Assembly: GCA_029247845.1 (NCBI GenBank)
Contig: JAQWKM010000016.1
Span: 1-55,297 of the forward strand
Length of the DNA stretch: 55,297 bases
Direction: 5' to 3'
From: Paracoccaceae bacterium
GTDB lineage: Bacteria > Pseudomonadota > Alphaproteobacteria > Rhodobacterales > Rhodobacteraceae
The position numbers were made by a program, and so were the translations under genes. Shown here piece by piece: positions 1 to 9,494 of this stretch; the stretch's first letter is position 1; every line of letters begins with the position of its first letter. Below the pieces are notes generated by a model, which saw only the letters and a list, made by a program, of their open reading frames with translations, was not told the origin of the DNA and did no database searches.

Positions 1-785
1 ATAGCACCTGAGATACCGACCGCTACATATAAATCAGGTGCTACCACTTTACCAGTTTGACCAACTTGCCAATCGTTTGGCGCATAGCCGCTGTCAACTG
101 CAGCCCGCGATGCGCCCACTGCTGCATTTAAGGCATCGGCAAGTTTTTCGATAACAGCAAAATCTTCCTCACTGCCAACACCGCGCCCACCGGACACAAC
201 AACACCGGCCGATGTCAGCTCGGGGCGATCACTTGCAGCAACTTTATCCTCTACCCATGAAGAAAGCCCCGGGTCGCCGGCAGCGCCGATGGACTCAATA
301 GACGCTGATCCGCCCTCTCCTGCTGCGTCAAAGTTGGCAGTACGCACAGTAACAACCTTTTTCGCATCCGATGACTGAACAGTCTGGATAGCATTACCGG
401 CATAAATTGGGCGCTCAAACGTGTTTGCGTCAATCACCGCAGTAATGTCAGAAATCATCATTACATCCAACAGGGCTGCTACCCGTGGCAGTATATTCTT
501 GGCCGAATTTGTGGCAGGCGCGATAATATGCTCATAATCTCCTGCTAACGACACTATGAGATTAGCGATTGGTTCTGCAATCCCGTTTCCGTATGCTGGA
601 TCATCTGCATGTAGGACTTTTGAAACACCATCTATTTTTGCCGCCGCCTCTGCGGCGCCGGAATAGCCAGATGATGCACATAGAACTATCACATCGCCAA
701 GAGATTTTGCCGCTGTGACTGCTTTCGCTGTTGCGTCAAGCGCGAGGTCTGCCCCGTTTACTTCTGCTAAAAGAAGAACTGCCAT
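1..785 (-). CDS. etfA: Electron transfer flavoprotein alpha subunit (3' end outside window)
   Basis: Alpha subunit of the heterodimeric electron transfer flavoprotein, which carries electrons from acyl-CoA and related dehydrogenases to ETF-quinone oxidoreductase. About 261 residues are visible and the C-terminus runs off the left edge. The N-terminal domain starts [11 protein letters not shown]. The start of the FAD domain is visible, with the family pattern [12 protein letters not shown] followed by QVGQTGK, then [10 protein letters not shown] close to the edge. The ATG overlaps the etfB stop codon (TAATG), so the two are translationally coupled. Identification is firm; only the truncation by the window limits it. 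Confidence 0.95.
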   Translation of the reverse strand, partial: MAVLLLAEVNGADLALDATAKAVTAAKSLGDVIVLCASSGYSGAAEAAAKIDGVSKVLHADDPAYGNGIAEPIANLIVSLAGDYEHIIAPATNSAKNILPRVAALLDVMMISDITAVIDANTFERPIYAGNAIQTVQSSDAKKVVTVRTANFDAAGEGGSASIESIGAAGDPGLSSWVEDKVAASDRPELTSAGVVVSGGRGVGSEEDFAVIEKLADALNAAVGASRAAVDSGYAPNDWQVGQTGKVVAPDLYVAVGISGA

Positions 786-1543
786 TAAACTGCTCCCACT
801 TCTTTGAGTTTTGCTACAAGCTCGTCAACAGAGCCTACTTTAATACCAGCTACCCTAGAGTCGGGCTCTCCAGTTTTTACCACGGTCAAACGTGGGCTTG
901 GGTCTATGCCGTAATCCGCAGCGGTTTTATGTTCCATTGGTTTTTTCTTAGCTTTCATGATGTTTGGCAAAGAAGCATAGCGTGGCTCATTCAAACGCAA
1001 GTCAACTGTAACAATTGCGGGCATATTTACTTTGATCGTCTGTAAACCACCGTCGACTTCTCGGGTCACGATGGCGTGATCTCCTTTGACGTTCAGCTCA
1101 GATGCGAATGTAGCTTGCGACCAACCCAAAAGACCTGATAACATCTGGCCAGTGGCATTCATGTCGTTATCAATTGCCTGCTTTCCGCAAAGGACTAGCC
1201 CCGGTTGCTCTTCATCGACAATGGCTTTTAAAATCTTTGCAACTGTCAACGGTTCAATATCCGTTTGAACATCGTCTGCAGCAACCACTAGAATGGCGCG
1301 GTCCGCTCCCATAGCCAATGCGGTACGAAGTGTTTCCTGGGCCTTTTCCACTCCAATGGAAACGGCAACAATCTCATCCGCTTTCCCTGCTTCTTTCAGC
1401 CGAATGGCCTCTTCGACGGAAATTTCATCAAATGGATTCATAGACATTTTTACATTGGCGAGGTCGACCCCGGTGCCATCCGCTTTTACACGGACTTTCA
1501 CATTATAATCGATCACACGCTTGACCGGCACAAGAATCTTCAT
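785..1543 (-). CDS. etfB: Electron transfer flavoprotein beta subunit
   Basis: Beta subunit of ETF, 252 residues, the normal family length. It starts [19 protein letters not shown] and carries the ETF-beta signature region near the C-terminus ([20 protein letters not shown]). The start at 1543 is chosen because AAAGGAG lies a few bases upstream. A longer in-frame extension to 1645 has no family support. It precedes and overlaps etfA, forming the usual etfBA pair serving fatty and amino acid oxidation. Confidence 0.97.
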   Translation of the reverse strand: MKILVPVKRVIDYNVKVRVKADGTGVDLANVKMSMNPFDEISVEEAIRLKEAGKADEIVAVSIGVEKAQETLRTALAMGADRAILVVAADDVQTDIEPLTVAKILKAIVDEEQPGLVLCGKQAIDNDMNATGQMLSGLLGWSQATFASELNVKGDHAIVTREVDGGLQTIKVNMPAIVTVDLRLNEPRYASLPNIMKAKKKPMEHKTAADYGIDPSPRLTVVKTGEPDSRVAGIKVGSVDELVAKLKEVGAV

Positions 1544-1690
1544 TTGCGATTTTCTCCTTTGTATCTTCTCGACACGCGAGTCATACTTAACTTTGTTTGT
1601 TGTGATAAAGGTTTGTTTTGACCGACAACAGAGTAAAATCGTCACACAAGGCTCTAAGGACGTCGCGTTGCGCTAAAAAAGTAGCTTTTA

Positions 1691-2263
1691 TTATCGATTT
1701 GCACCAGGGATCCACAAAACGTCATCTTTCCCATCATTATTGGCTGTTCTGGCGGCAACGAAAAACCAATCGCTTAAACGATTAAGGTATTTCACCGCAT
1801 CCGCATTAATCTGCTCAGCCAAAGTTAGTTCTACGCAGAGCCTTTCCGCTCTTCGAGCCACAGTACGGCAAATGTGCAAATGTGCCGACAGCGCAGAACC
1901 TCCAGGCAGGATAAAGCTTCTCAGGGGTTCAAGGTTCTCATTCATACGGTCAATTTCAGTCTCAAGCCGTGTGGTCTGAGAGGCAATCATGCGCAAAGGG
2001 GGATATTCGGCATTCGCGTCCCGCTCCATATCTGGCCGGCATAAATCAGCACCAAGATCAAACAAATCGTTTTGGATAAGAGATAAGAGATGGTCAATAT
2101 CACCTTGCGAATGAAGCCGCGCAACCCCAACGGTAGAGTTTAATTCATCAGATGTGCCATAGGCACTTACGCGCAACGAGTGCTTCGCAACCCGAGCCCC
2201 ATTCCCAAGAGCGGTTTCACCCGAATCTCCAGTTTTAGTGTAAATTTTATTCAGGACGACCAT
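1691..2263 (-). CDS. cobO: PduO-type ATP:cob(I)alamin adenosyltransferase
   Basis: Converts cob(I)alamin plus ATP to adenosylcobalamin. It is of the PduO (not CobA) family: the N-terminus has KIYTKTGDSGETALGNG, followed by VSAYGTSDELNS, and the C-terminus has RRAERL and LNRLSDWFF. At 190 residues it is the usual size. The ATG at 2263 follows GGAG about 9 bases upstream, inside the end of the preceding small gene; a GTG at 2278 is possible but less likely. It lies in a row with the HIG1-like gene upstream and etfBA downstream, an order I associate with Rhodobacterales. The symbol cobO is loosely applied to this family; pduO-type is the accurate description. Confidence 0.9.
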   Translation of the reverse strand: MVVLNKIYTKTGDSGETALGNGARVAKHSLRVSAYGTSDELNSTVGVARLHSQGDIDHLLSLIQNDLFDLGADLCRPDMERDANAEYPPLRMIASQTTRLETEIDRMNENLEPLRSFILPGGSALSAHLHICRTVARRAERLCVELTLAEQINADAVKYLNRLSDWFFVAARTANNDGKDDVLWIPGANR

Positions 2264-2264
2264 G

Positions 2265-2471
2265 TCATTTTTCTCCACGCGTTATAAACACAAATAAAAG
2301 TATTAATAAGACTGCAACAAATTGAGCCAGAATACGCATCCGCATTAATTTGTTGGCATATTTGCGATTGAACTCACCACCTTTACCAAAACCACCAATA
2401 CCTATCATTAAAATGATCGCAACTGCAGCCATTACCACAACAACCAAAACGAAAAGTGGATCACTGGCCAT
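2265..2471 (-). CDS. Small twin-transmembrane HIG1-domain-like protein
   Basis: A 68-residue protein with two hydrophobic helices (about residues 7-28 and 48-64) joined by a basic glycine-rich loop (GGFGKGGEFNRKYANKLMRMR), the pattern of HIG1/twin-transmembrane small proteins. The ATG at 2471 has AGGAG upstream. The stop overlaps the region of the adenosyltransferase start, so the two are probably cotranscribed. HIG1 proteins elsewhere associate with respiratory complexes; that role here is inference only. Confidence 0.8.
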   Translation of the reverse strand: MASDPLFVLVVVVMAAVAIILMIGIGGFGKGGEFNRKYANKLMRMRILAQFVAVLLILLFVFITRGEK

Positions 2472-2559
2472 CAATTTACTCCTCTTAATTAAATGATGTA
2501 ACTAGTGGTCGTTTTCGCAAAGTCGAACCCCAATCCTGCAATAGAGGCTAAATGACGCC

Positions 2560-3390
2560 TTATCCTTTGCTCATCACCCAGTCCAGAGCACGCGTTGGCA
2601 ATATCCGCCTTAAAATATCCATAAAATATGTCGGCACTGTAACATAATAACAGGGGCGCGGATTTTTAGCCTCCAAAGAGTTTATAAGTTTCTTAGTGAC
2701 CGCCGATGGCGGAAGCTCGAAGCGATCTTTTCCTCGATCCTCATACAATCTCTTCAAATAGATTTTCTCATATTGCGCCGCGCGGTGCGATGTTTTCCAG
2801 TCAATCCATTTTTCAAAATGAGGAATAGCATTTTCACGAATTTTTGTCGTAACTGGCCCTGGCTGAATAAGAATAACATGGATCGGTGTATCCCGCATCT
2901 CGATCCTTAAAGTGTGGGTCAACCCCTCTAGAGCGAATTTACTTGCAGTATACGCCCCTCGCCAAGGCAATACGACCATTCCCAAAACCGACGAGCAGTT
3001 GATAATCCGTCCAAACCCCTGCTTACGCATGATAGGAATGACTTTTTGAATAAGATCATGGTACCCAAAAAAATTGGTCTCAAAAACAGAGCGTAGTGCG
3101 TCGCGCGGTAAATCCTCAACTGCACCAGGACAGGCAAAAGCTCCATTATTAAAGAGGGCATCAAGCCGCCCACCAGTGGTACGCAAGACATTGGATAAAG
3201 CCGTTTCAATACTGGCCTCATCCGCATAATCTAGCGGAAAAGACTCAAACCCCTTAGCGATCAACGCATCAGCATCCTTTTGTTGTCGGCATGTGGCAAA
3301 GACCCGCCAGCCACGTTCTCGAAGACCAAAGGCGGCATCATAACCAATCCCTGACGAACACCCGGTAATAAGTATTGTTTTTTGATCCAT
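2560..3390 (-). CDS. Short-chain dehydrogenase/reductase (SDR)
   Basis: Classical SDR oxidoreductase of 276 residues. The cofactor motif TGCSSGIG is at residues 9-16, NNG at 81-83, catalytic Ser at about 133-134 and YxxxK as Tyr147/Lys151. Substrate is not predictable. The C-terminus (about residues 205-276) is longer than in minimal SDRs and ends with hydrophobic, arginine-containing segments, as in retinol-dehydrogenase-like or lipid-acting SDRs. It is divergently transcribed from parC, with about 110 bp between the starts. Confidence 0.88.
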   Translation of the reverse strand: MDQKTILITGCSSGIGYDAAFGLRERGWRVFATCRQQKDADALIAKGFESFPLDYADEASIETALSNVLRTTGGRLDALFNNGAFACPGAVEDLPRDALRSVFETNFFGYHDLIQKVIPIMRKQGFGRIINCSSVLGMVVLPWRGAYTASKFALEGLTHTLRIEMRDTPIHVILIQPGPVTTKIRENAIPHFEKWIDWKTSHRAAQYEKIYLKRLYEDRGKDRFELPPSAVTKKLINSLEAKNPRPCYYVTVPTYFMDILRRILPTRALDWVMSKG

Positions 3391-3503
3391 CTTTGCCTCG
3401 CCCTAATTATCCAAACAGTCATTGCATGGAGATCAAAGTGATACAATCTATTGATCTCTCCAGTTTGCGCAATTTTGATGCGCTTGGCGGCTTTACCTGA
3501 TGC

Positions 3504-5831
3504 ATGACACCGAGTATCACATCATCTATGAATGATTTGATCGATGACCCCAATATGGGCGGTATCTCTGCCGAACCTCTTAGACGTGCCATAGGCGAAA
3601 GGTATCTAACCTATGCGCTGTCAACTATTATGCACCGTGCCCTTCCTGACGCGCGGGACGGTCTAAAACCAGTCCATCGTCGCATTCTTTACGCCATGCT
3701 TGAGCTCCGCTTAAATTCGGGCGGGGGCTTTCGAAAGTCAGCTAAGATAAGCGGCGATGTAATGGGAAACTATCACCCACATGGCGAGGCGGCAATTTAT
3801 GACGCCATGGCCCGTTTGGCGCAAGACTTTAACGTTCGCTATCCGCTGGTCGATGGACAAGGCAATTTTGGGAATATCGACGGAGATAACCCGGCGGCAA
3901 GCCGATATACCGAAGCGCGTATGACTGTCGTTGCCGAGGCCCTTTTAGAGGGTCTGACTGAGGATGCCGTTGATTACCGAGAAAACTACGATGGTACTTT
4001 GTCCGAGCCCATCGTTTTGCCAGCCGGCTTTCCCAATCTTCTGGCCAACGGATCAAGCGGTATCGCGGTGGGTATGGCCACAAACATCCCACCGCACAAT
4101 ATCGTTGAACTCTGTGACGCCTGCCTACATCTGATTAAAACACCTGATGCACGCGAAGAGACGCTGCTAAATTATATTCCAGGACCAGATTTTCCCACTG
4201 GCGGAACGATTGTTGAAAGCCCAGAAGCGATAGCAGAGGCCTACCGCACGGGACGCGGATCAATTCGATTACGATCAAATTGGGAGGTCGAAGATCTAGG
4301 CCGCGGCCAATGGCAGATCGTTGTGACTGAAATTCCCTATCAGGTTCAAAAATCTAAGCTGATTGAGAAAATCGCAGAAGTTATTCAAAACAAGAAAATT
4401 CCAATTCTTGCTGATATTCGCGACGAGAGTGCCGATGATATCAGGCTAATTTTAGAACCCAGATCAAAAAATGTTGATCCAGAAGTTCTCATGGGCATGA
4501 TGTTTCGCAACTCAGATCTGGAAGTCCGGTTTTCTTTGAACATGAACGTATTGATTGATGGCGTAACGCCAAAGGTTTGCAGCCTTAAAGAAGTGCTTCG
4601 CGCATTTCTAGATCACAGACGCGAAGTTTTGTTGCGCCGAAGCCAGCATCGGATCGACAAAATTGATCATCGCCTCGAAGTGCTGGGCGGTCTGCTCATT
4701 GCATTTTTGAATTTAGATCGGGTGATCGACATCATTCGCTATGATGAAGAGCCAAAAGTCGCGCTTTTGGCAGAAGACTGGTCAAAGACGTATGCCCGCG
4801 CGATGTCCGAAGTTGACTATATCGAACCAGATAAATCCAGGGTCAGCGAACTTAGCGAAATTCAAGTCGAAGCTATTTTGAACATGCGTTTGCGCTCATT
4901 GCGGCGACTGGAAGAAATGGAATTGATACACGAGCGGGATGCGCTGACGTCAGAACGCAGGGGTTTGCAGGATATTCTGGACCATGAAGACCTGCAGCGG
5001 AATAAACTTTCCGAGCAGATCCGAGAGACTAAGAAGAAGTTTGGGAAAGACTACGAATGCGGTGCGCGCAGAACTGGGTTTGCCGTGGCAACCACCATTG
5101 AAGACGTACCCCTCGAAGCAATGATTGACCGAGAACCTGTGACACTCGTCTGCTCAGAAATGGGGTGGATACGAGTAATGACTGGGCATATCGACCTTAC
5201 GCGTGAGTTGAAATTCAAGGACGGCGATGGGCCAAAGTTCCTATTTCATGCAGAGACCACAGACAGACTTTTGGTATTCGCCAGTAACGGGCGTTTTTAT
5301 ACTTTGTCAGCCTCCAACCTACCGGGAGGACGCGGCATGGGCGAACCATTGCGCCTTATGGTCGACCTTCCAAATGACGCAAATATTATAGATATTTTCA
5401 TCCATAAACAGGATGGAAAATTACTCGTAGCCTCTAGCGCGGGCGACGGCTTTATCGTCGCTGAACGCAGCGTGTTGGCACAGACGAGGACAGGAAAACA
5501 AATTATAAACGTACGCGGCGATGTCAAAGCGCAAACATGTCGTCCAGTTTATGGCGATCATATCGCCGTCGTTGGTGAAAACCGTAAAGTATTGATTTTT
5601 CCGATCGAAGAACTTCCCGAACTTGGCCGCGGCAAGGGTGTAAGGTTGCAAAAATATAAAGATGGCGGCCTTAACGATGTGACCACCTTTAACCTTGCTG
5701 AAGGGCTGAGCTGGCTTGATCCTGCCGGCAGAACCCGTACGGAGACTGAACTGGCCGAATGGATTGCCAAACGTGCCTCCGCTGGACGCATGGCACCGCG
5801 TGGCTTCCCAAGAAATAATAAGTTTACCTAA
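3504..5831 (+). CDS. parC: DNA topoisomerase IV subunit A
   Basis: Type IIA topoisomerase subunit that decatenates daughter chromosomes with ParE. It has 775 residues. The winged-helix breakage-reunion domain contains KPVHRRILYAM, the catalytic Tyr135 in AASRYTEARMT, and HPHGEAAIYDAM. At the positions corresponding to E. coli ParC Ser80 and Glu84 it has Ala96 and Asp100, a substitution common in alphaproteobacteria and associated with reduced quinolone sensitivity (family knowledge, not shown here). The C-terminal beta-pinwheel follows. ATG 3504 is used; ATG 3528 (MNDLIDD) is an alternative, and neither has a strong ribosome site. Confidence 0.95.
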   Translation: MTPSITSSMNDLIDDPNMGGISAEPLRRAIGERYLTYALSTIMHRALPDARDGLKPVHRRILYAMLELRLNSGGGFRKSAKISGDVMGNYHPHGEAAIYDAMARLAQDFNVRYPLVDGQGNFGNIDGDNPAASRYTEARMTVVAEALLEGLTEDAVDYRENYDGTLSEPIVLPAGFPNLLANGSSGIAVGMATNIPPHNIVELCDACLHLIKTPDAREETLLNYIPGPDFPTGGTIVESPEAIAEAYRTGRGSIRLRSNWEVEDLGRGQWQIVVTEIPYQVQKSKLIEKIAEVIQNKKIPILADIRDESADDIRLILEPRSKNVDPEVLMGMMFRNSDLEVRFSLNMNVLIDGVTPKVCSLKEVLRAFLDHRREVLLRRSQHRIDKIDHRLEVLGGLLIAFLNLDRVIDIIRYDEEPKVALLAEDWSKTYARAMSEVDYIEPDKSRVSELSEIQVEAILNMRLRSLRRLEEMELIHERDALTSERRGLQDILDHEDLQRNKLSEQIRETKKKFGKDYECGARRTGFAVATTIEDVPLEAMIDREPVTLVCSEMGWIRVMTGHIDLTRELKFKDGDGPKFLFHAETTDRLLVFASNGRFYTLSASNLPGGRGMGEPLRLMVDLPNDANIIDIFIHKQDGKLLVASSAGDGFIVAERSVLAQTRTGKQIINVRGDVKAQTCRPVYGDHIAVVGENRKVLIFPIEELPELGRGKGVRLQKYKDGGLNDVTTFNLAEGLSWLDPAGRTRTETELAEWIAKRASAGRMAPRGFPRNNKFT

Positions 5832-5879
5832 AATATCCAGACGGTCAAAATTGCATGCTGTAAAGATTTCTTGCAAAGG

Positions 5880-5906
5880 CGCGGATAAGAAATTTTCTTA
5901 CCCGCG
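5880..5906. terminator. Hairpin between convergent parC and tauC
   Basis: Inverted repeat with arms CGCGG-A-TAAGAAA and TTTCTTA-C-CCGCG, one internal mismatch and almost no loop. It overlaps the tauC stop codon and sits between two convergent genes, so it could act as a bidirectional terminator, though no long T run follows on either strand. Confidence 0.45.
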
Positions 5907-7231
5907 GCCCTTCCATGGAACAAGAATGCGCTCAGCCCAACGCATCAGCATATCTATCCCAAACCCAATAATACCAATCAAGATAATTCCCAATATAACG
6001 ATATCGGTTTGTTGGAATTTCGAAGCCACCATAATCATCATACCAGCACCTTTTTCCGCCGCAACAAGCTCTGCGGCGACAACAGTTCCCCAGCAAACTC
6101 CCATAGCAACGCGTGCGCCTGTAAATATTTCAGGCAGACTGTTGGGCACAATCACATAGCGCATAATCTGCCACTTACTGGCGCCCAGAGAATAAGCGGC
6201 GTGTACTTTTGAAATTCTGACACCAGAGACACCTGCCCGAGACGCGATCGCCATAATCCAAAGAGCTGCCAAAAACAGCAAAATTGTTTTGCCAACTTCG
6301 CCAATTCCTGCCCAGATGATTACAAGAGGGATCAGCGCTAGCGGTGGCACTGGACGCATAAATTCTACAATCGGGTCAAACCAACCGCGAAACCAGTCAG
6401 ACAGTCCCATTGCATATCCCAAAGGAATGCCAACTAGTGCGCCTAAGAAAAAACCGATGACAACGCGAAACAGTGAAAATCCCAAGTGTTCCGCAAGAGT
6501 ATAATTTTTAAAGCCCGAAGTTGAAATTTCTTTCAACCTGTTCCAGACATCTTCCGGAGCAGGAAGCCAGATAGGTTCCATCTGAATGCCCTTATTTGGC
6601 TTGACGTTCAAAGTACCTTTCTGGGTTAGCGCTATTTTGAGATCTCCAGCATCAACATCTGTACCAAAAACAATCAGCTGTCCGTTAACAGCAACTATTT
6701 TTGCGCCGCCCTTGCGAGTCTCACTGTCATTTGCATCCCACTTCAATAGCTTGGTGCGATAGGCTTTCACCGCAAGCACATCATTCTTGGCAAACCCCGA
6801 ACCAGATTCTATCTCTGGCAGAGTAACCTCTACCCCCGTACCATGCACAATAACCTGCACGTCGGCGTCATCGCGTTCTCCAGCTTGATTTTCCACAGTA
6901 TAGGTAAAGCTGCATCTCCCTCAAAAGCGCCAGGCATATGAAGAAATGACGGGAGGGTAGAGCTTCCCGTAAATGACCCCCAGATCAAAAAGACCATGAG
7001 GATAGACACAATAGATGCCGACAAATTAGATGTCACGGCACTTTCATCACCAAATGTCACAGTTTTTAATGATCCCAAATCACTTTTAGGCGTCAGGCTA
7101 GTCTTCACCAATCGCCATATGAATAATGTTGCCAGAATAAAACCCACGTATCCAGCGACGTAAGGGATAGCCAAAAATAAGGTTGTCAGAATTATGACCA
7201 ACTCTTCAAAGAGGCTAGATAAGAGACCCAT
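5898..7231 (-). CDS. tauC: Taurine ABC transporter permease TauC, interrupted by a -1 frameshift
   Basis: Inner-membrane permease of the taurine importer. Two overlapping reading frames make one protein. The N-terminal part (7231 down to about 6908) starts MGLLSSLFEEL and has hydrophobic segments near residues 9-42 and 73-89. The C-terminal part (about 6911 to 5898) has the binding-protein-dependent permease core with the EAA-like loop AAYSLGASKWQIMRYVIVPNS. The frames meet at a TTT run at 6906-6908; adding one T gives AAFTYTVENQAG and a 444-residue protein. Between the N-terminal helices and the core lies about 110 residues of non-membrane sequence. Start ATG shares its A with the tauB stop (TAATG). 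Frameshift may be a sequence error. Confidence 0.85.
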
Positions 7232-8037
7232 TAACCTGCCACCTCTGTTCTACCCATGATCTCTTCTTCCATATTCCAGATCATTTCCAAAATTTCTTCC
7301 CGTTTATCCCCATAATCATCGTGTTTTTTAATTTCCCTCAAATCCGCATCTACACCTAAATCGGCAAAGGGCAGACGGTATTCCTTGTGGATTCTACCAG
7401 GACGGGGCGCCATCACCAAAAGCCGCTCTCCGAGCAAAAGTGCCTCCTCTACCGAGTGAGTAATCAAGACAATCGTTTTCCCTGTCTCTTTCCACAAATT
7501 GAGGACGAGAGATTGCATTTTTTCACGTGTCAAAGCATCTAATGCGCCCAATGGTTCGTCCATCAAGATCACATCAGGATCATTGGCAAGACAGCGGGCC
7601 AAAGCCACACGCTGCTGCATACCGCCTGACAATTCATAAATTGCCTTTTCTTTGAAATCTTGAAGTCCGACAACATCGAGAAGGTGGTCGACCTTTTCGC
7701 GTGCCCGCGCAGTGCTCACGCCTTTCATTCTTGGTCCAAAACCTACGTTTTCACGAACGTTCATCCATTCAAACAGAGCGCCCTGTTGAAAGACCATACC
7801 ACGCTCGGCGCTTGGCCCTGTGACTTTGTTGCCGTGCAAGAGTATCTCACCTTTGGTCGGCACAAGAAATCCAGCAACAATATTAAGCAAAGTTGTCTTG
7901 CCGCAGCCAGATGGTCCCAGCACTGACAAAAGCTCGCCAGCTTTCAAGTTCAAAGTGACATCTTTTAGGGCCTGAACACTACCGCCATTTGGCAAGTCAA
8001 AGCTCATAGAAATATTTTGAATGGACAGTCCAGACAT
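7231..8037 (-). CDS. tauB: Taurine ABC transporter ATP-binding protein
   Basis: ATPase of the taurine importer, 268 residues. Walker A GPSGCGKT is at residues 41-48, signature LSGGMQQR at 136-143 and Walker B VILMDEP at 156-162, with the H-loop in LITHSVEEA. The APRPGRI motif downstream is typical of the nitrate/sulfonate/taurine ATPase group. It lies between tauA and tauC and overlaps the tauC start by one base. Substrate is assigned from the adjacent tpa, tauR and xsc genes. Confidence 0.93.
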   Translation of the reverse strand: MSGLSIQNISMSFDLPNGGSVQALKDVTLNLKAGELLSVLGPSGCGKTTLLNIVAGFLVPTKGEILLHGNKVTGPSAERGMVFQQGALFEWMNVRENVGFGPRMKGVSTARAREKVDHLLDVVGLQDFKEKAIYELSGGMQQRVALARCLANDPDVILMDEPLGALDALTREKMQSLVLNLWKETGKTIVLITHSVEEALLLGERLLVMAPRPGRIHKEYRLPFADLGVDADLREIKKHDDYGDKREEILEMIWNMEEEIMGRTEVAG

Positions 8038-8124
8038 GGCCGTCTTTCACTTTCTAATTTTTGTTGAATTCAGATCCGCATCTCAAATAGTTTGCGGGCC
8101 AGTGAACCGGCCCACAAATTTTAC

Positions 8125-9132
8125 TTACATGTCGTTGGCAGAGGCCAATGGACCTGTATTTACGTTACCGGCATAACTGCCCAAGGCTGAGTCAATGCTT
8201 TTCGCAGCCACAAACACATCAGCAACACCCTTCATGAATTCCTGAGCTCCACCTCCCAGCCAAGTCGCAGACAATTGGTCATCTACGTTTGGAAAGACAA
8301 ATGTCGACATAGTTTCAGCTGTGGCCGTTTCGTCCATGCCAGCGTCTTTGGCAATCGCAGGCAACATTTTGGTATGGTTTGAAGTATCTGCCCACATTGC
8401 ATTGGCGTCTGCTGTTATTTTTAGGAACTTGGCGACCAACTCACTGTTTTCAGCAACCCAGCCTGCAGGGCCGGAAGTGACGTCAAATACCAAGATACCC
8501 AAATCTGTTTTCTCGGCGCCTGTAAGAAGAATATTACCGTGTTCTTTTGCACGACGCAACGAACCACCCCATCCACAGAACATATCAACAGCACCCTGCG
8601 CGATCGCAGCGGCACCATCCGGTGGATCCATGTCAACAACTTCCATGCTGCCAACATCAACACCAAAATGGCTCATTTGTTTGAGGAAACCGTAATGCGC
8701 TGCTGTTCCCAACGGCACGGCTACTTTTTTGCCCGCAAGTTCTGCCGCACTGTCTTTGTCGATTTCCAAATCACTTTTTACGACGCAGTTATCATTATCA
8801 GCATAGCTTACAGCAACGTCTAGGATTTGAAGATCCTGACCGGCGGATGCGGCAACAACGAAAGGTGGCACACCTTGGCTAACAGAAAGGTGTACATCGC
8901 CCGATGCCATAGCAGCAGACATTTTCACACCAGATTCAAAGCTAACCCAGTTTACTTTCACGCCAAGTTCTTCGTCGTATGTACCCATTTGTTTGGCATA
9001 CTCAAATGGCATCGGCCATTCGAGGAAATAAGCGACCGTTATTTCACCATGTCCACCCGCAACGGCAGCTTGTGCGCTTAACGCGACGCTTGCCGCGCCA
9101 ATGGTACCCAATAGCCTGGACTTTATTGTCAT
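8125..9132 (-). CDS. tauA: Taurine ABC transporter periplasmic binding protein
   Basis: Periplasmic solute-binding protein, 335 residues. It has a signal peptide MTIKSRLLGTIGAASVALSA with likely cleavage after AAVA (about residue 25), then EITVAYFLEWPMPFEYAK. ATG 9132 is preceded by GGGAGAT. It is first in the tauABC operon, divergent from tpa across a 362-bp intergenic region that contains TauR-like boxes. An 87-bp gap separates it from tauB. Taurine as ligand is inferred from context and from family resemblance. Confidence 0.92.
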   Translation of the reverse strand: MTIKSRLLGTIGAASVALSAQAAVAGGHGEITVAYFLEWPMPFEYAKQMGTYDEELGVKVNWVSFESGVKMSAAMASGDVHLSVSQGVPPFVVAASAGQDLQILDVAVSYADNDNCVVKSDLEIDKDSAAELAGKKVAVPLGTAAHYGFLKQMSHFGVDVGSMEVVDMDPPDGAAAIAQGAVDMFCGWGGSLRRAKEHGNILLTGAEKTDLGILVFDVTSGPAGWVAENSELVAKFLKITADANAMWADTSNHTKMLPAIAKDAGMDETATAETMSTFVFPNVDDQLSATWLGGGAQEFMKGVADVFVAAKSIDSALGSYAGNVNTGPLASANDM

Positions 9133-9377
9133 AAATATCTCCCGTTTTAATTTTTTTACTGACGCCCAGATACTACATTGGGCAGATTCTTTAAACAAGG
9201 CCTCGTCGAGTCGTCATTCCCACCCGAATTCATTCCTCGGATCAAGGTTTTTCCTAACAGGACGTTATGATCCAATACTGACCCAATTATGTCAATCCAC
9301 TCAGTCAGAATTTTTATCGTTATAATACATAAATTTAGGATGGATATTCATAAAATTAACACTAAAAAACTACCCTT

Positions 9378-9410
9378 TTGGACTTAACCGCAGAAAGAAA
9401 CTGGCCCTAT
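9378..9410 (+). promoter_or_regulatory. Candidate TauR operator upstream of tpa
   Basis: Two direct repeats: TTGGACTTAA at 9378-9387 and CTGGCCCTAT at 9401-9410, starts 23 bp apart, 84 bases before the tpa ATG. They match 9/10 and 8/10 positions of CTGGACYTAA, the TauR box as I recall it from published comparative work. The same second box and the same 23-bp spacing occur before xsc. The site lies in the tauA-tpa divergent region, so it may control both directions. Confidence 0.65.
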
Positions 9411-9494
9411 AGATTTTCAGACAATTTGGATGAAATAGGATAATGATGTTTGTAGTCACAGTTGCGCACACAAACTTTAAGCAAAGGAAACAAA

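Noticed and set aside
5421-5876. 151-codon minus-strand open frame over the parC 3' end
   Set aside because: Overlaps the conserved ParC C-terminal domain and shows no protein family of its own.
6905-6911. Programmed -1 frameshift site in tauC
   Set aside because: The sequence GCAGCTTTACC has no X-XXY-YYZ slippery heptamer in frame and no clear downstream pseudoknot; loss of one T is simpler.
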